Shown here in pieces: positions 55,907 to 64,000 of a stretch of 64,000 bases of DNA. The stretch's first letter is position 1. Every line of letters starts with the position of its first letter. Under the pieces are notes generated by a model. The model saw only the letters and a program-made list of their open reading frames with translations. It had not been told where the DNA came from and made no database searches. The DNA comes from Thermoplasmata archaeon (GTDB lineage: Archaea; Thermoplasmatota; Thermoplasmata; Thermoplasmatales; Thermoplasmataceae): positions 1 to 64,000 of the forward strand of contig JAKADQ010000002.1 of NCBI GenBank assembly GCA_021820405.1, read 5' to 3'. The translations under genes were made by a program, and so were the position numbers.

Positions 55907-57124
55907 ATGGCTAAAAGTATGAATGAAAACCAAAGCAAATTGGATAGTTGTACTGTAATTAGTACCGATAATTATGATTATAAAGTTGGCAAAAATGGAG
56001 AAAAATTAGTATATGGAAGTTTTTGGACTAATAAACAGAGATATGGTAATAGCATACAGGAAATATCCTACAGGGCATGTTTTAAACCCCAATTGCCCGA
56101 TTTCTTTTTATCTAAATATTCTAATATTGGGAATATAGTTTTAGATCCCTTTGCAGGTAGGGGAACAACAGCAATTGAAAGTGCATTATTGGGAAGGATC
56201 CCAATATCTAATGATATCAATCCCATATCAAAAATACTTACAGAACCTCGTCTAATGCCACCTGAAATTGAGGATATATCCAATAGATTATCAGAAATTT
56301 CGTTTGACGTTAAAGAAAGTGCATATATAGATTTATCAATGTTTTATGAAAGAAAAACCGAAGGAGAAATTGTTTCCCTAAAAAACTATTTGATAGCAAG
56401 AAAGGAAGAAGGTAAAGAGGATTATATAGATAAATGGATAAGAATGGTAGGCACCAATAGATTATCCGGCCATTCTAAAGGATTTTTTTCTGTATATACT
56501 TTGCCGCCCAATCAATCAGCCACTCAAGAGGAACAAATCAAAATCAATAATCGTCTAAATCAAAAGCCCGAGTACAGGAATGTTAAGAAAATAATTTTGA
56601 AAAAATCAAAGTCTCTATTAAAAGATATAAACCCTGATATTAGAAAAAATCTTTTTGATGTATCTAAAAATGCAATATTTTTAGAAGATGATAGCAGGAA
56701 TTTGAAAGAATTAAAAGATGGTTTTGTCGATATAACAATAACTTCACCACCTTTCATAAATTTAGTGGATTACGTCAAGGATAATTGGCTTCGCCTATGG
56801 TTTAATGGGTATGATCATTCTAAATTAAAAGGTAAAATAACTATATTAAGTGATTTAGATACATGGTCATCATTTATTAAAGAAGTATTGAAAGAGATTT
56901 ACAGAGTTAGCAAAACAGGAGGATATGTTGCATTTGAAGTTGGAGAAACCAAGAAAGCAGATTTAAGTGAAATAGTATATAAAATTGGTATAGAATTAGG
57001 TTTCAGGCACATATCAACATTTATCAACATGCATACATTTACCAAAACCTCTAATATATGGGGAGTAGACAATAATAAAAAGGGAACTAATACAAATCGT
57101 ATCGTATTATTCCAAAAAATATAA
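55907..57124 (+). CDS. Amino-type site-specific DNA methyltransferase
   Basis: ILDPFAGRGTTAIESALLGR-type motif I (LDPFAGRGTTAIE) followed by catalytic TSPPFINLVDYVKDNWLRLWF; motif I precedes catalytic motif. Confidence 0.9.
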   Translation: MAKSMNENQSKLDSCTVISTDNYDYKVGKNGEKLVYGSFWTNKQRYGNSIQEISYRACFKPQLPDFFLSKYSNIGNIVLDPFAGRGTTAIESALLGRIPISNDINPISKILTEPRLMPPEIEDISNRLSEISFDVKESAYIDLSMFYERKTEGEIVSLKNYLIARKEEGKEDYIDKWIRMVGTNRLSGHSKGFFSVYTLPPNQSATQEEQIKINNRLNQKPEYRNVKKIILKKSKSLLKDINPDIRKNLFDVSKNAIFLEDDSRNLKELKDGFVDITITSPPFINLVDYVKDNWLRLWFNGYDHSKLKGKITILSDLDTWSSFIKEVLKEIYRVSKTGGYVAFEVGETKKADLSEIVYKIGIELGFRHISTFINMHTFTKTSNIWGVDNNKKGTNTNRIVLFQKI

Positions 57125-57166
57125 AGGTGAAGAATTTCACTTTACACAAATTACAGGATCCATGAG

Positions 57167-57307
57167 ATGCTGAGAATCAACGATCTGACTTGAAAATTAT
57201 CCGTAAATGAACTATTATTCGGACTTTCTAAGGTATATGCAGTCCAGTACTCTGATGATAAAATAGAACTCAATGAGATACATAAAAAGTTGAAACAATC
57301 ATTATGA
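57167..57307 (+). pseudogene. Decayed small ORF downstream of methyltransferase
   Basis: MLRINDLT*KLSVNELLFGLSKVYAVQYSDDKIELNEIHKKLKQSL*: one in-frame TGA within an otherwise protein-like frame. Confidence 0.35.
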
Positions 57308-57718
57308 AAATTAACAAGGGCATATTATCTAAGAATTAGGGCGTTAAGGTTTTAAAAATAGCATTTCCTGGGGCTCTATAAACCGAGAATAATAAAGCTT
57401 GTGGACATATGTAGTGTCACAAAAACAATCATGCTTGAATATAGTAAAAGAAAAAGATCATTGTCTTTTCTTTGTCTTTTGAGATCTAGTATATTAATAA
57501 TTGAATATTAACGAGCCTTGATCACTGAAATCCGTTTTAACGATATCTATCACCATTCATGGTTGTTTTACATTCTAAGTGATGGAATAGCCTTATATTG
57601 CCTATAATCAACTCAGGAAGGTATATCTGTTATAAGATGAGCTGGACTTTCATTATAAACTTTTATGTTGAATGTGCTTTCATACTTAGAGGCAATGGTG
57701 CAATGTGTTGCTCATTGA

Positions 57719-58711
57719 TCAATTATCAAATTTGGAATCTGTGTTAATCCCTCTTTCCGCAAGTCCCTTTTCAAAATCTTCAGTCTGTTTAAGGTCTGGA
57801 AGCCCAAAGGCATCTACATCCTTCCATTCTACATATGAGACAAATTTCTCTTTATTCCATTCGTAGCTAATTTTGAGATTCCCACCAATTCCTTCAACGT
57901 AACAAATTTTTGGGGTACCTGAGAATATACCATTCTTAGAAGTCTTAAGCAGTAATGTTTTGGACGTTCCAGTCAAAAATGCCAACCACATAAAAAACCT
58001 GCTTTCAGTGTCATATATCAACGAGATCCTAATTCTACCAAATAAAAGTATGATTGATATAAAAATCACAAAAACTGCTAAGGGAAAGAAAGCGATCACA
58101 AGGTTAGTCTGATAATAAAAATAAGGAATATTCTCGATTATGATACTTTGAAAGAAAAATCCAAATGCAACAGATGCAGAAACTATCCAAAAGTTCTTTA
58201 TGTAGTGATAAAGTTTAATTTTATTTCTTTCATGAACAATTTCATCAAATTTAGAGAGATAGGTCTCCCCATACATATCTAAATCTATAAACCTAACATT
58301 ATGTAAATTAATTATTTTTAAATCCAGTATCAACGGCAAATATAACAATAGAAATAATATCATCACGTCAGTGAAATATGCGAAGAAATAGTAATTAAGG
58401 GTTCCAAAGTACACGACAATTCTAAGGTTAAAAGGAACCATTACCGCTTCTAATATTATCAGAACAAATAGGATGATACCAACTATGAATGTTACGAAAC
58501 CATATCTAGTGCCCTTCTTCAATAGTCTCTCTTCAAACAGATCTTGGGCTACTTTGGAAGCATTTTTAAGTTCTTCTATGAACCTTTTCCTACCAGAATA
58601 TGGTAATATACGAATATTTTTCTTTACTTCCATGGCTTTTAAACCGGAATATACGGTTCCAAGCACAACGGAAACTATTGTGAGGAAAATATAGATTGAA
58701 TTAAGTCCCAT
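57719..58711 (-). CDS. Multi-TM hypothetical membrane protein
   Basis: 330 aa, several TM segments, soluble C-terminal domain; no family recognised. Confidence 0.7.
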   Translation of the reverse strand: MGLNSIYIFLTIVSVVLGTVYSGLKAMEVKKNIRILPYSGRKRFIEELKNASKVAQDLFEERLLKKGTRYGFVTFIVGIILFVLIILEAVMVPFNLRIVVYFGTLNYYFFAYFTDVMILFLLLYLPLILDLKIINLHNVRFIDLDMYGETYLSKFDEIVHERNKIKLYHYIKNFWIVSASVAFGFFFQSIIIENIPYFYYQTNLVIAFFPLAVFVIFISIILLFGRIRISLIYDTESRFFMWLAFLTGTSKTLLLKTSKNGIFSGTPKICYVEGIGGNLKISYEWNKEKFVSYVEWKDVDAFGLPDLKQTEDFEKGLAERGINTDSKFDN

Positions 58712-59110
58712 CTTATGTGCTTACATCGTTCAGTCTATATAATACTTACGAAGTCAGGCTCAGCAATTGGGGCCTTACGTTAATATAATTGCAGATTTTT
58801 TCCAAGTAATTGTCTTCGTAATTCTGTTTAAGGAGGACACGCGTGTTATATAAAAACCTAATAATTTCATAAATAAACGTTGAAATTATACCCGCCAATA
58901 TGCCACCAATTATTGAAAAAACAGAACAGCAACCTATGATCTTGTAAGATGAGTTGATTAAAATAGATTAATATTGTGCATTGTGTAAAATTTCGATTAT
59001 TCCCATCTAAGCGTGAATGGATTAATCTTTTTAAGTCGATAAGATATTGTTTTTGGTCTAATGTTATATGATACTGAACTTGTGACGTTGAGAATGCTAA
59101 AAGAGGAATT

Positions 59111-59673
59111 ATGAAGAGTATAAAATCCAATCAGTGGGAATATGGAAGAATTAGCTTAATTAATAGGAGAAGAAATGAGATAGAAGCAGCAGAAATTGCA
59201 AAAATCATCTGCAGACCTGCTGAGAAAGGTCACATTTTTGAATATATAGCATCACAGATTTTTCCAATTAAACTAAACGAAAGCGCTTCTAAGGAAGGTT
59301 ATGACGGAACATTTAACGATGGTTACCTAAAGGATAAAAGGTTGACGTGAAATATCTCGCAAAGAATGATCATCTCTTGAACCTCAATAAGAAGGCAGAC
59401 AAAGAGACTTTTTTACTTGTCTTTACAGGACCCCAGGACACCTTATCATCTTCGAAGGGAAAAGTAAGGCCATTACGAATAGACAAAATATACTTGTTCA
59501 ATGAAAAGGAATTATGTGATCTACTTGGTGACAAGGTTAAAGTGGGAATTGCAACAAGTGTTAAATCTGAATACTGGAATGGAAAGGAAATTTACCCTGA
59601 GAATCAATGGAATATCGATTTAAAACTGAACATTAAAGAACTTGAACATTTGATTGAGAAAATTAATAATTGA
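59111..59673 (+). pseudogene. Frameshifted or split PD-(D/E)XK (Mrr-like) nuclease-type protein
   Basis: ORF 59111-59350 (...HIFEYIASQIFPIKLNESASKEGYDGTFNDGYLKDKRLT*) and ORF 59347-59673 (VKYLAKNDHLLNLNKKADKETFLLVFTGPQ...) join naturally across a GTGA overlap as ...KRLT-VKYL... Confidence 0.65.
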
Positions 59674-59678
59674 ATTCT

Positions 59679-59813
59679 TTAAGTCACCAATTCATACACC
59701 AGCAGTTTAGCATTTTCCAGCAATGTTAGTGTTGCTTTCTCCTGCTTGTCTGGAGGATATCTGCGATTCTTGGGATACGTTTCAATAATTATTTCTTCAC
59801 TTTGTGAGCACAT
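59679..59813 (-). pseudogene. Probable remnant of the C-terminus of a type I restriction R subunit (HsdR)
   Basis: MCSQSEEIIIETYPKNRRYPPDKQEKATLTLLENAKLLVYELVT*; YPPDKQEKAT..LLE.A.LL is typical of HsdR C-termini; overlaps the helicase 3' end by 25 nt in another frame. Confidence 0.45.
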
Positions 59814-62560
59814 ATTTTTCTGTATTCACATTGTTCGCAGAACTCTCCTGGTCTTGGATGGTATCTATAGTTTTGTATATTGTCAATTATTGCTTCTGCT
59901 TTCGATAGGGACTTATTTATTTGTCCATCTGAAACATCAATGAATTCGATCGAATTATCTTTTAAATTTGCAACCGATCCATTGACTATCTCCCATCCCA
60001 TATCTTTTAGGCCCTTGGCGTAAAGTTGAACCTGCATCTCGGAATATTCCTTTTTCATTACACTATCAGATGATTTATAATCCCTTATCTCTAGACCAGT
60101 ACTGGATTGGAATATTGTGTCAACTTTTCCTATTATCGAGGCTTTTTTTGCAGGAAATTCTATCCTGAGTTCCGTTTCCTCTATATTTTCAATATCCTTT
60201 TCGTGGTCTTTTACAAATTTGCTCAACTCTTTTGTGGCACTCACTCTTAACTTTTCCCTAAGACCTTTTGAGGCAAATGGTAAAAAGAACTCATTTGTAC
60301 TCTCTTTCAAAGCCTCCATTGGACTGAGTCCTCTCATCTTCACCAAATCCGATGTTACTTTGAGAATGTGATGTAATTCATCCCCGTATCCCATGAATGT
60401 GTTGACTCCCTGGATATATCCCCAGATCTTCGATAACCTATAATGATAAGGGCACATTTCATAATCTATTAGTTCTTTTACCGGGTATGACTCTACAGTA
60501 TAACTGTTGGAGTTTTTGTGGATAGTAAGCTTATCTAGACCGACTTGGGAAAAGCTTTCATGTTCTATATATTTTTCATTTACTTTATCAAGGAGCGAAC
60601 TGGGTTTGGCTTTTTGTACTTTATGATTCCTAAAGTGGGAATAGACCAGTGCTGTCATTGCCCGTGTTGAAGCGACATAAAACAGTCTCTTCTCCCCCTC
60701 TTCGCTGTCAAAATAGCTTTTGTTTGCTATTAGGGCTGGATCAAACATCCAAATATCATCTGGTTGTGCTTTTTTCCTTGTAGGGAACCTCCCATTTACC
60801 ATTGCTGGCATGAAAACTATGGGCCACTCTAGACCCTTACTCTGATGTATTGTCATTATGCTCAGCGCATTTGCATTGCTTGTTTTTTCCACAGGTTGTT
60901 CATCGTAAGAGATTATTGCAAAACCATTGAGGAAATTGCAGAGATCATGAAGTTCTTGATAAAATTCACGTTTTTGTCCACCCAAGCGAAACGATGATTC
61001 AAAATCTCCAAGAATTTTGCTGAATGCCCCAATGGTTGACATTACTACAGCATCTAGATCATTGTTCTGGTCTAATTTCTGAAAGCCCAATATATTAAGC
61101 AAATCATGTAAAACATCCTTGTAACCATATTCATCTGATGGACTTGATGTCAGTACTTTTCTTTTCCATGCATCCAGTTCTGTTTTCATCCGTTCAGTGC
61201 TTAGGCTATATGTTATAGAAGCTTTCCATCTTTTTATCCCCTCGTCTCTTAGGTTATTTCCTGATATTTTGTTATTACCATAAGTATTGATCAGCCAATA
61301 TCCTCGTTCGTCCAGCCATGTTATTAACATACCCAGAGCAACAGCTTCGTCTCGTTTAAATAACCCAACCTTACCTCCTACAATATATGGAATTTTATTT
61401 GATTTGAACGCATCTATGAAAGGATCAGCAGAAGTACGCACACTCCTGAGTAGGATGCTGAAATCTGAATAACTGAAGCCGTGCTCGTGTACAAGTCTCT
61501 TAATTTCCTTCGCTATTTCAGAAGCTTCTTCCTCTGCATTTTTAAAGTCCAACTTAGTTACAACGCCATGTTCTTCCCTGTAAGGTATCATATCTGGGAA
61601 TTTTGTCCCGTTGAAAGAGGCTGATATTGTGTTCGAGGTCAATACGATCTCTTTGACACTCCTCCTATTTTCATTAATCTCGAAAGTCGAGGTATTTTTA
61701 AAATCAATAATAAAATCATCAAAAAACCTTGGATTTCCACCTCTCCATTGGTAAATACTCTGTCTTGGATCCCCAACTATAATGAGATTTGCTTCTTTAG
61801 ACATCAACCTTATCATTTCATATTGGGCCTTATTTATATCCTGAAATTCGTCAACAACAATATACTTCGATTTTTCTATTCCTTTATTGGATTCACGCAA
61901 TTTAGAAACTGCCTCGGAAATCAATTTATCAAACGTCAGTCTGTGATTTTCCTTAAGCTTATCCTCATATCTCTCCAGCATAATCTTAAAGTGGGCGTCC
62001 TTTTCGGAAAATGAATTACGATCAACAAGTTCTCCATAAAATGCGCTCAGTGAACTTATGAAAATCTTGCATCTTTCAAGATAGGAGCCTATATCTCTAT
62101 GTTCCTCCTTGTTGAGACCTATGTTGTATCCTTCCCTAATTATGAATGCCATATGTTGATTTTCATCCAATACTGAATAATTGGAGTAACCATAATGGTC
62201 CTGTAGGATTCTCAAGGCGTACCCGTGAATCGTTCCAATATAAATCTGTCCAAATTTCTTCAAAAGCTCCTGTTGTCCAAGCTCAACGAGCCTTTGATGT
62301 ATCCTGCTTTTCATGCTCTCTGCAGCCATTTCTGTAAATGTGAAGGACACAATAGAATCAGGTTCAGCTCCCTTAACCAGCAAGTAATAGATAATTTTTC
62401 TGGCCAGTGTCTCAGTCTTGCCTGCACCAGCCCCTGCAAGAATGCGTATATATTTAGCATCACTTACTATGGCATTCTCCTGGCTTTTATTTAGCTTAAA
62501 CGGTTTCTCCAAGATCGAATCAATAGTCGTGCCCATAGAGTATAATTGATAGTAATACAA
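59789..62560 (-). CDS. UvrD/AddA-like superfamily 1 helicase fused to a C-terminal PD-(D/E)XK (RecB/Cas4-like) nuclease with probable Fe-S Cys cluster
   Basis: ILAGAGAGKTETLARKI Walker A; VVDEFQDINKAQYEMI; IVGDPRQSIYQWRGGN; MTIHQSKGLEWPIVFMP; nuclease GKVDTIF...LEIRDYKSS; C-terminal CEQCEYRKIC. Confidence 0.92.
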   Translation of the reverse strand: MYYYQLYSMGTTIDSILEKPFKLNKSQENAIVSDAKYIRILAGAGAGKTETLARKIIYYLLVKGAEPDSIVSFTFTEMAAESMKSRIHQRLVELGQQELLKKFGQIYIGTIHGYALRILQDHYGYSNYSVLDENQHMAFIIREGYNIGLNKEEHRDIGSYLERCKIFISSLSAFYGELVDRNSFSEKDAHFKIMLERYEDKLKENHRLTFDKLISEAVSKLRESNKGIEKSKYIVVDEFQDINKAQYEMIRLMSKEANLIIVGDPRQSIYQWRGGNPRFFDDFIIDFKNTSTFEINENRRSVKEIVLTSNTISASFNGTKFPDMIPYREEHGVVTKLDFKNAEEEASEIAKEIKRLVHEHGFSYSDFSILLRSVRTSADPFIDAFKSNKIPYIVGGKVGLFKRDEAVALGMLITWLDERGYWLINTYGNNKISGNNLRDEGIKRWKASITYSLSTERMKTELDAWKRKVLTSSPSDEYGYKDVLHDLLNILGFQKLDQNNDLDAVVMSTIGAFSKILGDFESSFRLGGQKREFYQELHDLCNFLNGFAIISYDEQPVEKTSNANALSIMTIHQSKGLEWPIVFMPAMVNGRFPTRKKAQPDDIWMFDPALIANKSYFDSEEGEKRLFYVASTRAMTALVYSHFRNHKVQKAKPSSLLDKVNEKYIEHESFSQVGLDKLTIHKNSNSYTVESYPVKELIDYEMCPYHYRLSKIWGYIQGVNTFMGYGDELHHILKVTSDLVKMRGLSPMEALKESTNEFFLPFASKGLREKLRVSATKELSKFVKDHEKDIENIEETELRIEFPAKKASIIGKVDTIFQSSTGLEIRDYKSSDSVMKKEYSEMQVQLYAKGLKDMGWEIVNGSVANLKDNSIEFIDVSDGQINKSLSKAEAIIDNIQNYRYHPRPGEFCEQCEYRKICAHKVKK

Positions 62561-62659
62561 TTAATTTTTTGTAATCAAACTAAACGAATGCTCCTAAAGA
62601 ATAAATACGCCAAATATGTCTTAATTTTCTTGACGCGGGTTCTATATTTCTAGATTTAT

Positions 62660-63343
62660 TCACCTTTCAGCGTTGTCAAAATCATCGGTATAAGTTTCAT
62701 TGCAGTTTATTTTCCATGTTGTGCCAGATAGTTTATTAACCGAAATTACTATATCATATTTCACCTTTTTACCACTTTGGTTTTCCCTTTGTATAAATCT
62801 ATACAAAGCTTCCGCCTTATTTTTGGTAGATTCAGCTGACGCGGTTATACCCTGCTTAGTATCATAAAAACCAATTGATCCGTCCTTAAACATAACAATG
62901 AAGTCGACATAAAACGCTGAATTGTAGCCATTCTCATCGGCGTAACCAATAGCGAAATATTTTGGATCATTTTCTCTATTTTTGAACCACCAGTCAACAT
63001 GGTCATTACTGTCCAAGAACCTTTCAAAATTTTTCTCTGGAGTGCTTGCATCTTTATACTGGAAAAATGGTTGCATTACGGATCTTTTTGATGAGTAAAC
63101 AAAGTATTTTTCATTGTAAGAAATATATTCTGGTATCTCCAATTTTTCATTTTCAATAAATTCCACAAATCGATTGAGCTTCTCAATAATCCTTTTGACC
63201 TCAGAACAAAATAAACTATGTCTCCTGAAATAGAAATTCTCCAATAACCCTCGAAACAGTGGTTACATCGTGTCCCAGCGAACAATATCCTTATCTTTTA
63301 GCAGATCCTTATACTTCTCAAGTGTCTTAATTTCATATGCCAT
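62660..63343 (-). pseudogene. Truncated/interrupted C-terminal nuclease region resembling type III restriction (Res)-like enzymes
   Basis: FERFLDSNDHVDWWFKNRENDPKYFAIGY...YVDFIVMFKDGSIGFYDTKQG; in-frame TAA at 63263-63265 separates MAYEIKTLEKYKDLLKDKDIVRWDTM from the rest; no helicase motifs upstream. Confidence 0.65.
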
Positions 63344-63394
63344 GAATATTTGAAGCCATATATCTTATTAATGATTTAAAAACTAAATATGGAA

Positions 63395-63409
63395 TGGGCC
63401 CGACCGGAC
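63395..63409 (-). other. tRNA 3'-end-like fragment (candidate att site) upstream of integrase
   Basis: Minus strand reads GTCCGGTCGGGCCCA, resembling T-stem plus acceptor 3' end of a tRNA starting GGGCCCG. Confidence 0.3.
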
Positions 63410-63461
63410 TTCATTATAGGTGTAATCAAGTCCTTTATATAGACAAATGAAATATCTAACT

Positions 63462-64000
63462 ATGACCAGACAACCAAAGTATCTTGACCTCTTAAAAAAT
63501 GAAAAGGTAAGACGCTGGTATGAAAACCTTAATGCAAAGTCGTATTTGACCGCTACAACTTGGCTAAGGACATTGGGGTTATATTGTGAATTGGAAAAGA
63601 CTTCGCCCGATAAGATTTTAGAGAGTATGAACAAACCTGACTTTCGGGATAAATTCGCTGATTTTGTGAGGAAGATGGAGAGGGAAGGCAAGGCAGGGTC
63701 TTACATTATACGTTATAAGAAGGTCTTACGAAGTTTTGGAAGATTCAACAACAAGAATGTAGAGCTGAACATAAACATAGCCAACGACCATTTAAGCCCT
63801 ACAATTGAAAATGAAAGAGTGCCAAACAAGGATGAATTAAGCAGGTTATTAAGGAAAGCAACATCAAGAGGCAGAGTATCAATATCTCTAATGGCTTTCG
63901 CAGGATTGAGACCTGAAAGTTTAGGGAATTATGAAGGCATAGATGGATTACGCTTAAAAGACATAAAGGGCTTGCGACTCATAGAAAACATAGAGTTTGA
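63462..64000 (+). CDS. Tyrosine recombinase / integrase, 5' part (truncated by window end)
   Basis: Hand translation MTRQPKYLDLLKNEKVRRWYENLNAKSYLTATTWLRTLGLYCELEK...FAGLRPESLGNYEGIDGLRLKDIKGLRL; box-I Arg motif; TATA-like tttatata about 25 nt upstream; ORF open at the edge so absent from track. Confidence 0.85.
   Translation, partial: MTRQPKYLDLLKNEKVRRWYENLNAKSYLTATTWLRTLGLYCELEKTSPDKILESMNKPDFRDKFADFVRKMEREGKAGSYIIRYKKVLRSFGRFNNKNVELNINIANDHLSPTIENERVPNKDELSRLLRKATSRGRVSISLMAFAGLRPESLGNYEGIDGLRLKDIKGLRLIENIEF

Noticed and set aside
57540-57715. Minus-strand fragment KYESTFNIKVYNESPAHLITDIPS*VDYRQYKAIPSLRM*NNHEW, vaguely Uma2-like (YRQYKAIPSLR)
   Set aside because: Too short and interrupted by stops; resemblance may be chance
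58867-59130. 87-aa minus ORF
   Set aside because: Low-complexity composition in an AT-rich gap, overlaps the start of the split nuclease gene; not supportable
63395-63402. TGGGCCCG match between the pre-integrase region and the tRNA-Lys 3' end
   Set aside because: Only 8 nt and based on the palindrome GGGCCC; too weak to claim tRNA-Lys as the attachment gene

Overview
The window is from a thermoacidophilic-type archaeon. Gene content, leaderless promoters and ribosomal, RNA polymerase and topoisomerase VI sequences suggest Thermoplasmatales; this is inference, no search was run. From about 0.1 to 55 kb it is mostly core genome: cmk-cbf5-Nop5-like, purF/L37e/LSm, L44e-S27e-eIF2alpha-Nop10-PAC2, a YVTN surface protein, a P-type H+-ATPase, topoVI B/A, trehalose-P synthase/phosphatase, transporters, tRNA-Lys + rpoH-B-A'-A''-nusA, eIF1A-Rio1-KH-tRNA-iMet, heme genes, S13-S4-S11-RpoD, a methylcitrate-type locus (prpD-prpB-citrate synthase), ROK kinase, NfeD protease and aspS. 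From about 55.2 kb to the end it becomes AT-rich and accessory: a DNA methyltransferase, a membrane protein, a split nuclease-like gene, a UvrD-like helicase-nuclease, decayed restriction-enzyme fragments and a tyrosine integrase that runs off the edge. The most striking signal is at the RNA polymerase A'/A'' split. A ~110-aa domain occurs three times there: once as a C-terminal extension of A' and twice as an N-terminal extension of A''. Three genes absent from or truncated in the supplied ORF track were recovered by reading the sequence: L37e (overlapping purF), Nop10 and the terminal integrase.
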